Source: an uncultured Draconibacterium sp.
GTDB lineage: Bacteria > Bacteroidota > Bacteroidia > Bacteroidales > Prolixibacteraceae
Length of the DNA: 64,000 bases
Reading direction: 5' to 3'
Assembly (NCBI RefSeq): GCF_963677565.1
Contig: NZ_OY781981.1
Coordinates: 806,001-870,000, forward strand
Shown here: piece by piece, positions 33,861 through 42,622 of the stretch
How positions within the stretch are numbered: the stretch's first letter is position 1
How the letters are laid out: each line of letters opens with the position of its first letter
Notes under the pieces: model-generated
Databases searched by the model: none
What the model was told of the DNA's origin: nothing
Seen by the model: only the letters and a program-made list of their open reading frames with translations
Position numbers and translations under genes: made by a program

Positions 33861-35015
33861 ATGCTTAAGCTTACTAAAGCCATTTTTATATTCTTCGCCT
33901 TTTCATTGTTAAGTTATGGCCAACTTCAGGCTCAGCACGGGCATGAGGAAGAAGAGACACAAGCTGCAGGAAGTCACTCGACTGAAAGCGATGCGCATGC
34001 TTCAGACGCACATGCTGAAGAAGGATTTAACGCCGGTGAATTTGTGATCGACCACGTTTCCGATTCGTACGACTGGCACATTACCTCGTTTGGCGACAAG
34101 CACATTAGCATCCCGCTTCCGATAATTGTTTACAGCAAAAAACCGGAATTACACGAAGGAAAAGCTTTCCATGTTTTTATGTCGTCAAAATTTCATCACG
34201 GGCACAGCGATTACAAAGGATTTCAAATCTCGGAAAGTGAAGAATTTGCCGGCAAAGTGGTTGAAATAGACGCACACGGACACGAAATTGGTACCCCCAT
34301 CGATATATCGATAACAAAAACCATTGCCGGTATTCTGGCATCGGTAGTTATTTTATTGTGGCTGGTATTTTCAACAGCTAAACTGGCTAAAAAGAACAGA
34401 GGGAAAGCGCCAACAGGTGTTCAGAATGTATTGGAACCGATTATCTTTTTTATTCGCGACGAAGTGGCAAAACCTGCCATTGGCGAACACAAATACGAAA
34501 AGTTCATGCCGTTCCTACTAACCCTTTTCTTTTTTATCCTGATTAACAACTTTATGGGATTGATACCAATTCCGCCGTTCGGAGCCAACGTTACAGGAAA
34601 TATTGGGGTTACCATGGTATTGGCTTTATTTACCTTTGCAGTTACCACAATTAACGGTAACAAACATTACTGGAAAGAAATTTACAACCCGGATGTTCCG
34701 TGGTGGTTAAAATTCCCGATTCCGTTAATGCCTATTGTTGAACTTTCGGGTGTAATTACAAAACCATTTGTACTTATGGTCCGACTCTTTGCCAACATGA
34801 TGGCGGGTCACCTTATTGTAATGGTATTTGTGAGTTTGATATTTGTATTCGGCAGCCTTTTTGGCCCGGCAGTTGGATTAGGAGCAAGTCCGATATCCAT
34901 TCTGTTCTCGGTGTTCATTCTGCTGCTCGATGTTTTGGTATCATTTATTCAAGCGTATGTTTTTACTCTGTTGTCGGCACTCTATTTCGGAATGGCGACT
35001 TCAGAACATCATTAA
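33861..35015 (+). CDS. atpB: ATP synthase Fo subunit a
   Basis: Subunit a forms the proton half-channels beside the c-ring. Unlike most bacterial subunit a proteins, this one begins with a Sec signal peptide (residues 1-22, ending QLQAQ) and an extra His/Glu-rich N-terminal region of about 130 residues before the first core helix, as is usual in Bacteroidota. The essential arginine lies in VRLFANMMAGHL, and the last helices contain FIQAYVFTLLSALYFG. The ATG at 33861 is preferred to the earlier in-frame start at 33807, which would place 18 residues ahead of the signal peptide. Confidence 0.95.
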   Translation: MLKLTKAIFIFFAFSLLSYGQLQAQHGHEEEETQAAGSHSTESDAHASDAHAEEGFNAGEFVIDHVSDSYDWHITSFGDKHISIPLPIIVYSKKPELHEGKAFHVFMSSKFHHGHSDYKGFQISESEEFAGKVVEIDAHGHEIGTPIDISITKTIAGILASVVILLWLVFSTAKLAKKNRGKAPTGVQNVLEPIIFFIRDEVAKPAIGEHKYEKFMPFLLTLFFFILINNFMGLIPIPPFGANVTGNIGVTMVLALFTFAVTTINGNKHYWKEIYNPDVPWWLKFPIPLMPIVELSGVITKPFVLMVRLFANMMAGHLIVMVFVSLIFVFGSLFGPAVGLGASPISILFSVFILLLDVLVSFIQAYVFTLLSALYFGMATSEHH

Positions 35016-35033
35016 TAATTAAAATTAAAAGCT

Positions 35034-35297
35034 ATGTTATCAGCTATTTTAACAGTATTGCTACAAGCGGCCGCCGGTGCATCGGTTGGTAAAATGGGAG
35101 CAGCAATTGGTGCAGGTTTAGCAGCAATTGGAGCTGGTATGGGTATCGGTAAAATCGGTGCCAGTGCCATGGAAGCTATTGCCCGTCAACCAGAAGCTAG
35201 CGGTGACATCAGATCAAACATGATTGTGTCGGCAGCACTTATCGAGGGTGTTGCATTCTTCGCAGTTATTGTTTGTATCCTAATCGTTTTTGTATAG
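35034..35297 (+). CDS. atpE: ATP synthase Fo subunit c
   Basis: The 87-residue protein forms the rotor ring. Helix 1 is rich in Gly and Ala (GAAIGAGLAAIGAGMGIG). The polar loop ARQPEA and helix 2, with the ion-carrying Glu in ALIEGVAFF, are clear. The residues after this Glu (Gly-Val) differ from the Glu-Ser/Thr pattern of sodium-binding rings, so proton coupling is more likely; this is inference from a few positions. It is 18 bases after atpB and 66 bases before atpF. Confidence 0.95.
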   Translation: MLSAILTVLLQAAAGASVGKMGAAIGAGLAAIGAGMGIGKIGASAMEAIARQPEASGDIRSNMIVSAALIEGVAFFAVIVCILIVFV

Positions 35298-35363
35298 CAA
35301 AAAACTTTGGCAGCCATCCCGGGGATTGCCCGGGATGCTGTTGCCACTTTAAATTTTTAAATT

Positions 35364-35858
35364 ATGGGATTAGTAATGCCGAATCCGGGCACCATTTTTT
35401 GGATGCTCATCATTTTTGGAGTCGTACTTTTTATATTGAAGAAGTTTGCGTGGAAACCAATTCTTACTGCTTTAAAAGAGCGTGAAGATTCTATTGCAAC
35501 TGCTTTAAACTCGGCCGAAGAAGCTAAAAAAGAAGTAGCCGGACTAAAAGCAGATAACGAAAAAGTTATTGCTGAAGCACGCCGCGAAAAAGAAGCGATC
35601 CTGAAAGAGGCCAAGGAGTTAAAAGATAAAATTGTTGCCGAAGCCAAAGAAAAAGCCGGCGAAGAAGCACAAAAAACCATTGCTCAGGCACGTCAGCAAA
35701 TTGAAGCTGAAAAAACAGCTGCCATTAACGACATTAAAAAGCAAGTGGCTGAACTTTCGGTAAGTATTGCTGAAAAAGTAATTCGCAAGGAATTAAGCAA
35801 CAAAGGCGAACAGGAAAAAATGGTTGACGGATTAATCGACGACATCAAGCTGAATTAA
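35364..35858 (+). CDS. atpF: ATP synthase Fo subunit b
   Basis: The 164 residues consist of one N-terminal membrane helix (about 9-27, FWMLIIFGVVLFILKKFAW) and a long charged helix rich in Glu, Lys and Ala. That helix forms the peripheral stalk and holds delta to the membrane. The pattern KPILTALKEREDSIATALN after the helix is typical of subunit b. A single b gene is present, so the stalk is probably a homodimer. The stop is 2 bases before the atpH start. Confidence 0.94.
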   Translation: MGLVMPNPGTIFWMLIIFGVVLFILKKFAWKPILTALKEREDSIATALNSAEEAKKEVAGLKADNEKVIAEARREKEAILKEAKELKDKIVAEAKEKAGEEAQKTIAQARQQIEAEKTAAINDIKKQVAELSVSIAEKVIRKELSNKGEQEKMVDGLIDDIKLN

Positions 35859-35860
35859 GT

Positions 35861-36406
35861 ATGGACCAGAGCGCAATAACTGTACGGTACGCCAAAGCTT
35901 TCTTTTCAACAGCTAAAGAGAAAAAATTGCTCGATAAGTTAAAAGCCGATATCCAGTTGGTTTTGGATGTTTGCTCATCATCGGAAGATTTTATTCTATT
36001 GCTGGAAAGCCCCATCGTAAAATCATCAAAAAAGGCAGCCTTGATAAAAAGTATTTTCGCAGGCAAAATTGAAGAGATCAGCCTCAACTTTTTACTGCTG
36101 ATCGTTCAAAACAAACGCGAAGTACACATTCCGGGTATCTGCCGTAATTTTCTGGATCTTACCCGAAAAGACCTCAATATAAAATCGGCCGTTCTTACAA
36201 CTGCTTCCGAGGTTGACACTTCTACACTTAAAAAAGTGAAAGAACTTTTGGGCAAAGAACTAAATGCTACTATTGAGTTAGCTGCTCAGGTAAATCCCGA
36301 AATTCTTGGTGGCCTGGTATTGCGATTGGATGATAAACAGTACGATGCCAGCGTGGCAACCCAATTACGAAAAGTAAAACAAACCTTGTTAGAAACCGAA
36401 TTATAA
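35861..36406 (+). CDS. atpH: ATP synthase F1 subunit delta
   Basis: The subunit joins the peripheral stalk to the top of the alpha/beta hexamer. The 181-residue protein opens with the helical N-terminal domain typical of delta (ITVRYAKAFFSTA) and ends with the C-terminal pattern VNPEILGGLVLRLDDKQYDASV. Length and order in the operon (b, delta, alpha) both fit. No oddities were seen. Confidence 0.94.
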   Translation: MDQSAITVRYAKAFFSTAKEKKLLDKLKADIQLVLDVCSSSEDFILLLESPIVKSSKKAALIKSIFAGKIEEISLNFLLLIVQNKREVHIPGICRNFLDLTRKDLNIKSAVLTTASEVDTSTLKKVKELLGKELNATIELAAQVNPEILGGLVLRLDDKQYDASVATQLRKVKQTLLETEL

Positions 36407-36436
36407 ACGTTAGCGACAAGCAAAAAATAATAAAAG

Positions 36437-38014
36437 ATGGCTAATATAAAACCTGCTGAAGTATCGGAAATTCTTAAGCAACAATTAGAAGGATTTAAAT
36501 CGGTAGCCGAACTGGAAGAAGTTGGCACCGTTCTGCAAGTCGGCGATGGCATTGCACGTATTTATGGACTTTCGAACGTGGAATCGAACGAGATGATCGA
36601 ATTCGAGAGCGGAATGAAAGGCATTGTATTGAACCTTGAAGAAGACAATGTTGGTGCGGTACTTTTAGGACCTTCAGAAGAAATTAAAGAAGGCGATACG
36701 GTAAAACGTACACGTCGTATTGCGTCGATTAATGTAGGTGAAGGCTTACTTGGTCGCGTGGTAAACACTATTGGCGAAGCAATTGACGGAAAGGGCGCTA
36801 TTAGCGGCGAACTTTTCGAAATGCCTTTGGAAAGAAAAGCACCGGGTGTGGTTTTCCGTCAGCCGGTAAAAGAACCACTGCAAACAGGTTTGAAAGCTGT
36901 TGATGCGATGATTCCGATCGGTCGCGGTCAGCGTGAGTTGATTATTGGCGACCGTCAGACAGGTAAAACAGCAGTAGCCATCGACACTATTATTAATCAA
37001 CGCGAATTCTACGAACAGGGAAATCCGGTTTACTGTATTTATGTAGCAGTTGGACAGAAAGGTTCTACGGTTGCAAACATTGCCTCAACGCTTGAAAAAG
37101 CCGGAGCAATGGATTATTCGGTAATTGTTACCGCAACCGCATCCGATCCTGCAGCGTTGCAGTTTTACGCTCCATATGCAGGTGCTGCAATCGGCGAATA
37201 TTTCCGCGATACCGGTCGTCACGCATTGATTATTTACGATGATCTTTCGAAGCAGGCAGTTTCGTACCGTGAGGTGTCGCTGTTACTTCGTCGTCCACCG
37301 GGCCGTGAAGCGTACCCTGGTGATGTATTCTATTTGCACTCGCGCTTATTGGAACGTGCTGCAAAAATCATCGAATCGGATGAAATTGCAAAAGACATGA
37401 ACGACTTACCGGAATGTTTGAAAGACAAAGTAAAAGGAGGTGGTTCGTTAACTGCACTTCCTATTATTGAAACTCAGGCTGGTGACGTTTCTGCATATAT
37501 TCCAACCAACGTAATTTCAATTACCGACGGACAGATTTTCCTGGAGTCGAACCTGTTTAACTCGGGTATTCGCCCAGCAATTAATGTGGGTATTTCGGTA
37601 TCGCGTGTTGGTGGTAGTGCACAGATCAAGTCGATGAAAAAGATCTCGGGAACATTAAAACTCGACCAGGCCCAGTTCCGCGAACTGGAAGCGTTTGCGA
37701 AATTTGGTTCCGATTTGGATGCAGCAACAATGCGTGTACTCGACAAGGGACGTAAAAACGTTGAAATTCTGAAACAAGGTCAGTACTCGCCGGTAAAAGT
37801 TGAGCACCAGGCGGCTATTATCTATTGTGGTACCAACGAACTGCTGCGTAGTGTTCCAATTGAAAAGGTGAAAGAATTTGAGAGTGACTTCCTGGAAACA
37901 ATGGAAATGTCTCACCGTCCGGTTCTTGATGAACTGAAAGCCGGTAAACTGACACCTGAAATTGAAGAAACCATTAGAAAAGTAGCTGCCGAAACAGCAG
38001 AAAAATATAAATAG
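36437..38014 (+). CDS. atpA: ATP synthase F1 subunit alpha
   Basis: The 525-residue protein carries the regulatory nucleotide site of F1. The P-loop GDRQTGKT is at residues 171-178, PIGRGQRELIIGD precedes it, and YDDLSKQAVSYREVSLLLRRPPGREAYPGD contains the alpha signature. The arginine finger region is in NVGISVSRVGGSAQIK. The next gene downstream is gamma, so beta (atpD) is not in the usual place between gamma and epsilon. An 80-base gap with a long hairpin separates alpha from gamma. Confidence 0.97.
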   Translation: MANIKPAEVSEILKQQLEGFKSVAELEEVGTVLQVGDGIARIYGLSNVESNEMIEFESGMKGIVLNLEEDNVGAVLLGPSEEIKEGDTVKRTRRIASINVGEGLLGRVVNTIGEAIDGKGAISGELFEMPLERKAPGVVFRQPVKEPLQTGLKAVDAMIPIGRGQRELIIGDRQTGKTAVAIDTIINQREFYEQGNPVYCIYVAVGQKGSTVANIASTLEKAGAMDYSVIVTATASDPAALQFYAPYAGAAIGEYFRDTGRHALIIYDDLSKQAVSYREVSLLLRRPPGREAYPGDVFYLHSRLLERAAKIIESDEIAKDMNDLPECLKDKVKGGGSLTALPIIETQAGDVSAYIPTNVISITDGQIFLESNLFNSGIRPAINVGISVSRVGGSAQIKSMKKISGTLKLDQAQFRELEAFAKFGSDLDAATMRVLDKGRKNVEILKQGQYSPVKVEHQAAIIYCGTNELLRSVPIEKVKEFESDFLETMEMSHRPVLDELKAGKLTPEIEETIRKVAAETAEKYK

Positions 38015-38025
38015 TAATTGAGCAA

Positions 38026-38075
38026 ATGAGTAACTGAGTAATTGAGGATTATTCCTCATTTACTAAATTACTCAA
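38026..38075. repeat. Long imperfect hairpin inside the atp operon
   Basis: Between atpA and atpG, 38026-38048 pairs with 38053-38075 over about 23 bases with some four mismatches and a TTAT loop. The left arm is made of 8-base tandem steps of the form TGAGTAAN. No T-run follows, so it is not a classic terminator. It may tune the gamma:alpha ratio, protect mRNA, or be a small palindromic insertion. Confidence 0.6.
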
Positions 38076-38094
38076 TAACACATTCACTACAAAA

Positions 38095-38970
38095 ATGGCT
38101 GGATTAAAGGAAATACGCACTCGCATAGCATCGGTAAAAACAACCCGACAGGTAACCAGTGCCATGAAAATGGTTTCGGCTGCCAAGTTGAAAAAAGCAC
38201 AGGATGCTATTTTACAGATCAGACCGTATGCGGATAAACTGCACCAGATTCTGACCTCGTTAAGTGCCAGCCTCGAGAACGTTGAGGATTCGGTTTACAC
38301 ACAATCTCGCCTTCCTGAAAAAGTATTACTGATACTTATTTCATCAAACCGTGGATTATGTGGAGGTTTTAATGCAAATATCTCCAAAAAAGCTGTTGAG
38401 GTAGCACGCAGTAAATATGCTCAACAGTTGAGCTTGGGTAACCTTGATTTTATGTGTATCGGTAAACAAGGTGCACGCCAGCTTAAACACCGCGGCTATA
38501 ATGTTGTTGCCGACGAAAATGAATTGTTCGACAACCTATCTTTTGAGAATGTATCAAGGGTAGCTGAAGAATGTATGAAATCGTTTGCCGACAAACACTA
38601 CGACAGAATTGAACTGGTATATAACCAGTTTAAAAACGCTGCGGTACAGGTTCAGGCTGCCGAGCAATTTCTTCCGGTTGAAATGGAAGAAGGAGAAGAG
38701 GATAGTAACTATAATTTTATTTACGAACCATCGAAAGAACACATTATTGAAGAGCTAATTCCTCGTTCGTTAAAAATTCAGTTTTACAAAGCTTTACTTG
38801 ATTCGAATGCAGCTGAGCACGGCGCCCGCATGACTGCGATGCACCAAGCAACAGATAATGCCACTGAGCTTATCGGATCGCTTACCTTGGAATACAACAA
38901 AGCACGCCAGGCTTCAATTACAGGCGAAATTCTGGAAATTGTAAGTGGTGCCGAAGCATTAAACGGATAA
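38095..38970 (+). CDS. atpG: ATP synthase F1 subunit gamma
   Basis: Gamma is the central shaft that couples rotation of the c-ring to ATP synthesis. The 291-residue protein has the expected N-terminal helix (GLKEIRTRIASVKTTRQVTSAMKMVSAAKLKKAQ), the SSNRGLCGGFNANI region, and the C-terminal helix with AEHGARMTAMHQATDNATELI and YNKARQASITGEILEIVSGAEAL. It is the last gene of the cluster. The terminator at 38994 follows, so epsilon and beta are encoded elsewhere. Confidence 0.96.
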   Translation: MAGLKEIRTRIASVKTTRQVTSAMKMVSAAKLKKAQDAILQIRPYADKLHQILTSLSASLENVEDSVYTQSRLPEKVLLILISSNRGLCGGFNANISKKAVEVARSKYAQQLSLGNLDFMCIGKQGARQLKHRGYNVVADENELFDNLSFENVSRVAEECMKSFADKHYDRIELVYNQFKNAAVQVQAAEQFLPVEMEEGEEDSNYNFIYEPSKEHIIEELIPRSLKIQFYKALLDSNAAEHGARMTAMHQATDNATELIGSLTLEYNKARQASITGEILEIVSGAEALNG

Positions 38971-38993
38971 ATCGATTTTATAAAAATATTGGG

Positions 38994-39027
38994 AAACCGT
39001 TCTTTAGTAAAAGAGCGGTTTTTTTAT
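38994..39027 (+). terminator. Terminator after atpG
   Basis: AAACCGTTCTTT (38994-39005) pairs with AAAGAGCGGTTT (39010-39021), with one G:U pair and a 4-base loop, then a T-run. Its right end overlaps the stop codon of the convergent ThuA-like gene. Confidence 0.9.
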
Positions 39028-39833
39028 TTATAAACCGGGCTCACCCACTTTTCTTTTGGAGCGTATTTACTTTCTGCTGCCCAGTGAATTCCACGTTTCA
39101 TAATTTCAAGTACTTCATACCCTTCAAAATCACTCATTACATGGCCCAGCGATGAATAAAACACACGCCCCTTTCCATAGTATTTCTTCCAAACTACCGG
39201 CATCACGCAATCATCAATCCATGAGGCATGTTCTCCCGAAAATTGAGTTGTAGCTAACACTTTTACATTCGGATCGACATGCATGTAATATTGTTCCGAA
39301 TGCATGTTAAAATCGTTTAAACCTTTTGTTACAGGGTCAGCTTTATCTGTAATCTGCACCGAATAATCAATAACTCCACCAGGATGAGCGACCCACTGCC
39401 CGCCAACCATAAACTGGTATTCAGTATTATTGCGGAATGAATCGCCAATTCCACCATGCCAACCCGCTAGTCCAGCTCCATTTTTAATCGCGTTCAACAA
39501 TCCCTTTTGCTGTTCATTTGTAATGGTTCCCATTGTCCAGATCTGAATAATCAAATCAACTGAACTCATTAAAGGTTCATCCAGATAACTATCAAGATTA
39601 TCAGAAACGATCACCTCGGCACCTTCTTCCTCTAACCATGGTACAAAAACATTAACAGATTGTTTGGGCTCGTGCCCCTCCCATCCTCCAAAAATAAAAA
39701 GTATCTTTTTGCCTCTCAGGGAATTATTGCTTTGCCCTGTTTTTTTTGCATTGCATTCGGGCAATAAAACGAACAGTCCCAGAACGACCAAAACGGTAGT
39801 CAAAATAAAATTTCTTCGTGATTTGTTTAACAT
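39024..39833 (-). CDS. Secreted ThuA-like domain protein
   Basis: After a Sec signal (about residues 1-29), the protein has the ThuA/class I glutamine-amidotransferase-like fold. KILFIFGGWEGHEPKQ starts the domain. DLIIQIW, the GAGLAGWHGGIGDSF turn, WVAHPGG and HSEQYYMHVDP follow, and it ends in VFYSSLGHVMSDFEG. ThuA proteins of Bacteroidota are linked to sugar catabolism, often beside DUF1080 or oxidoreductase genes, but neither is present here. The catalytic role of the family is not settled. At 269 residues it is a normal stand-alone form. A Cys in the signal region (LLPEC) raises the possibility of a lipoprotein, but no clear lipobox is seen. Confidence 0.8.
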   Translation of the reverse strand: MLNKSRRNFILTTVLVVLGLFVLLPECNAKKTGQSNNSLRGKKILFIFGGWEGHEPKQSVNVFVPWLEEEGAEVIVSDNLDSYLDEPLMSSVDLIIQIWTMGTITNEQQKGLLNAIKNGAGLAGWHGGIGDSFRNNTEYQFMVGGQWVAHPGGVIDYSVQITDKADPVTKGLNDFNMHSEQYYMHVDPNVKVLATTQFSGEHASWIDDCVMPVVWKKYYGKGRVFYSSLGHVMSDFEGYEVLEIMKRGIHWAAESKYAPKEKWVSPVYK

Positions 39834-40204
39834 AGTTCAGTTGATTTAATATCGTTCTAAAATTAAGTGAAAATGTTGGATTTAAAAACAAAATCAGGAT
39901 AGGCTTCATCGTTAAAAAAACATGATCGAGTTAATTAAAAAGATTACTAAAAATAAAAGCGAAAAAATTGCTTTTACCACTTTAAGACCTTTTTATCTCT
40001 TATGTGACTGAAAATCAAGGCTATAATCTGTAAAAGCTCCAGTCAAATCACCACACAACAGCTCTATCTGCCTGTTTTTCTGCCTTTTACATATTCTCAG
40101 AATTTTTATTTCTGTTAGGTATATCGTAAATTGTAATGGAGAGTCCGCTAATAAATCGAGATACAATCGGATTCTTACTAAATTATTTAACTAAATATTA
40201 CATT
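39834..40204. other. Non-coding region between divergent genes
   Basis: These 370 bases are AT-rich and lie between the ThuA-like gene (minus) and the NTF2-like gene (plus). The only structure noticed is a weak stem, AAAAGC/GCTTTT, around 39956-39979. Both genes must have promoters here, but no sequence fits TAnnTTTG well. Nothing else can be supported. Confidence 0.5.
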
Positions 40205-41119
40205 ATGAAAAATTTTGCTGTTTTGCTGATTTTAACCCTCATTGCAAGCACATTATTTGCTCAAAAGAAAAATGGTACTGTTTTTAACGAACATGAAACC
40301 ATTGACAAAACAAGAGCGTTTTGGGATGCCGTAAAAAGTGGTGATACGGATAAAGTAAAGACCTTTTTCGCCGACTCTGTAACCATCGTAAGAAACGGAA
40401 ATGACTGGAAAACCACAGCTGAAACCTTTAGTGGAAACACGAGTTGGTGGACCGAAAACTTTGTAGATTTCGATATTGAAGATTCGCCTGGCGCTTATCC
40501 TGATGCAATAGAATATAAAGAAGGAAATATGTGGGTTCAGGATTGGTTATTGCTTACCGGAACACATGAAAAAACCGGTATAAATCTTGATTTGCACATG
40601 CACTGCTTATATGCTTTTGACGAAGATGGCAAAATTGCAGCCTTTATCCAGTACTATAACAATAATGTTTTTGAGAACATTCGGGATGCACAAACGACCA
40701 AAGAAAATGGAGAAGTTTACATTAACCACCCTCATATTGCAACAGTAAGAAAATTACTAAATACATATGCTGCAGAGGATGTTGAAAGTTTGAAAACATT
40801 CTTTACCGAGAATGCCACATTCAGCAGTTTAGCTGGCGGCTGGGATAAAAGCCAAAACCTGGAAGAAAGAGCGGCAGACGTTGCAAACCATTTTGCATCA
40901 CGAAAAGATATACACTTTGAGCAAATCGGATATCCGGATTGTATTTTCTATGAATTGAATAGTGGTTACGTAGTTTATTCGTGGTGGAACTATTCGTACA
41001 CTGATGAAGAAAGCGGAAAAAAAGTTACCATGCCTCTAATGCTCTCTCATTCATTTAATGATGATGGAAAGATCATTCAGGAAATGGCTTATTTTAGCAC
41101 CAACCATGTTGAAGATTAA
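40205..41119 (+). CDS. Secreted protein with two NTF2/SnoaL-like domains
   Basis: The ATG at 40205 starts a clean Sec signal (MKNFAVLLILTLIASTLFAQ). The frame upstream of it has no signal and is rejected. Two similar halves follow, about residues 30-155 and 180-300. Each begins with a helix ending in an aspartate/glutamate turn (AFWDAVKSGDTDKVKTFFADSVT and KLLNTYAAEDVESLKTFFTENAT) and continues with Trp-rich strands, as in SnoaL-like cone folds. NTF2-like domains serve as small-ligand pockets or enzymes, so no specific function can be given. It is followed by its own terminator and stands alone. Confidence 0.72.
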   Translation: MKNFAVLLILTLIASTLFAQKKNGTVFNEHETIDKTRAFWDAVKSGDTDKVKTFFADSVTIVRNGNDWKTTAETFSGNTSWWTENFVDFDIEDSPGAYPDAIEYKEGNMWVQDWLLLTGTHEKTGINLDLHMHCLYAFDEDGKIAAFIQYYNNNVFENIRDAQTTKENGEVYINHPHIATVRKLLNTYAAEDVESLKTFFTENATFSSLAGGWDKSQNLEERAADVANHFASRKDIHFEQIGYPDCIFYELNSGYVVYSWWNYSYTDEESGKKVTMPLMLSHSFNDDGKIIQEMAYFSTNHVED

Positions 41120-41141
41120 AGCATTTTTTACTGCATAAAAC

Positions 41142-41174
41142 AAGGAAGCAACTTTGTCGATTGCTTCCTTTTTT
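41142..41174 (+). terminator. Terminator after the NTF2-like gene
   Basis: AAGGAAGCAA (41142-41151) pairs with TTGCTTCCTT (41161-41170) over a 9-base loop, followed by T residues. It lies 22 bases after the stop codon. The same T-rich side borders the tRNA gene on the other strand. Confidence 0.88.
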
Positions 41175-41176
41175 GT

Positions 41177-41250
41177 GAGGCATACTGGATTCGAACCAGT
41201 GACCCCTACCCTGTCAAGGTAATGCTCTAAACCAACTGAGCTAATGCCTC
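41177..41250 (-). tRNA. tRNA-Val (anticodon GAC)
   Basis: The minus strand folds into a full cloverleaf. The acceptor stem is GAGGCAT/ATGCCTC, the D stem GCTC/GAGC, the anticodon stem TTACC/GGTAG with loop TTGACAG (anticodon GAC, reading GUC and GUU valine codons), and the T stem ACTGG/CCAGT with a TTCGAAT loop. The 3' CCA is not encoded. It is 74 bases long and lies alone between two terminators, so it probably has its own promoter. Confidence 0.96.
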
Positions 41251-41270
41251 AAAGCAAAATAAAAGTACAA

Positions 41271-41300
41271 AAAAAGGATTGCCATTCGACAATCCTTTTT
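41271..41300 (-). terminator. Terminator of the purine-uptake operon
   Basis: AAAAAGGATTG (41271-41281) pairs with CAATCCTTTTT (41290-41300) over an 8-base loop. On the minus strand it ends in a U-run just after the permease stop at 41320, isolating the tRNA gene. Confidence 0.88.
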
Positions 41301-41319
41301 AATATTTTTTACTTGAGTA

Positions 41320-42612
41320 TTATACTCCAAACCAAAGATTAATTACTGATAACAGGGCAATAACCCACATCAGCCACGAAATTTCTTTGTACTTGCCAGC
41401 CACTGCTTTTAACACCACATACGAGATAAAACCAAACGATAACCCGATGGAAATACTGTAAGTTAAGGGCATTAAAATAATGGTCAGGAATGCAGGAATT
41501 GCTTCCGAAAAATCAGCAAAATCAATTTGTTTGATATTCTTGAACATATACACACCAACAATTACCAGTGCAGGTGCCGTTGCATAACCCGGAACAATAC
41601 CAATAAGGGGAGCAAAGAACAGCGCCAAAAAGAATAGGCCAGCTGTAATAATAGATGCAAAACCTGTTTTAGCTCCGTTGGCAATTCCCGAAGCAGATTC
41701 GATATAGGTGGTAGTTGTACTTGTTCCCAAAAGTGTACCGGCAACAGTTGCAACCGCATCGGCTTCCAGAATACGATCAACATTCTCTACTTTACCATCT
41801 TTGTCAACAAAACCAGCTTCGTACGAACAGGCAACAATTGTTCCTACCGAATCAAAAAGGTCGACAAACATAAATGAGAAAATCGCACCGATTAATCCCA
41901 GGCTAAGTGCCGAAAGGATATCCAGTTTCAGCATCAAAGGGCTCATCGACGGAGGCATTGAAACAAACGATTCAGGTGCCTGAACTTCTCCGGCCACAAT
42001 TGCAATAATTGTAGTGATAATAATTCCGTAGAAAATACCACCCCGCACTTTTTTTACTTCCAAAATGGCAGTAATCAGCAAACCGGCCAAACCAATCAAC
42101 AGAGTTGGAGTAAACTCGCCTAACCCAACATAGGTTGCAGGATTAGAAACAACCAGGCCCATGTTTTTAAAACCGATGAACGAGATAAACAATCCAATAC
42201 CAGCTCCGGTTGCTAAACGCAGTGCCAATGGAATAGTATGAATAATCTTTGTACGTATTCCGGTAACAGTAAGCGCCAAAAATATCACTCCCGAAATGAA
42301 TACCACTCCAAGAGCAGTTTGCCACTCAACACCGGCACCCAATACAAGCGTGTAAGTAAAAAAGGCATTCAATCCCATGCCGGGAGCCATTGCATAAGGT
42401 ACTTTGGCCCAAACACCGGCCAAAAGCGTACCAATAAGAGAGGCTACAATCGTAACTGTGATCAGTGCATTTCTGTCCATTCCTGCATCGCCCAAAATCG
42501 ATGGGTTTACAAAAATGATGTAGGCCATGGTTAAAAAGGTGGTTGCCCCACCAATAATCTCCTTTTTGAAAGAAGAACCACGGCCGCTGATATTAAAATA
42601 TTTATCGATCAT
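41320..42612 (-). CDS. NCS2-family purine permease (AzgA/PbuG type)
   Basis: The 430-residue protein has about 12-14 membrane helices and the AzgA-type opening (GGATTFLTMAYIIFVNPSIL). VPYAMAPGMGLNAFF is the conserved motif near helix 3, and the later FVDLFDSVGTIV and TTTYIESASGIANGAKTG segments contain residues implicated in substrate binding. AzgA proteins import adenine, guanine and hypoxanthine with protons. Substrate preference within purines cannot be set by eye. It starts 10 bases after the outer-membrane channel gene, giving a two-gene route through both membranes. Confidence 0.9.
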   Translation of the reverse strand: MIDKYFNISGRGSSFKKEIIGGATTFLTMAYIIFVNPSILGDAGMDRNALITVTIVASLIGTLLAGVWAKVPYAMAPGMGLNAFFTYTLVLGAGVEWQTALGVVFISGVIFLALTVTGIRTKIIHTIPLALRLATGAGIGLFISFIGFKNMGLVVSNPATYVGLGEFTPTLLIGLAGLLITAILEVKKVRGGIFYGIIITTIIAIVAGEVQAPESFVSMPPSMSPLMLKLDILSALSLGLIGAIFSFMFVDLFDSVGTIVACSYEAGFVDKDGKVENVDRILEADAVATVAGTLLGTSTTTTYIESASGIANGAKTGFASIITAGLFFLALFFAPLIGIVPGYATAPALVIVGVYMFKNIKQIDFADFSEAIPAFLTIILMPLTYSISIGLSFGFISYVVLKAVAGKYKEISWLMWVIALLSVINLWFGV

Positions 42613-42622
42613 AATTCAGGTT

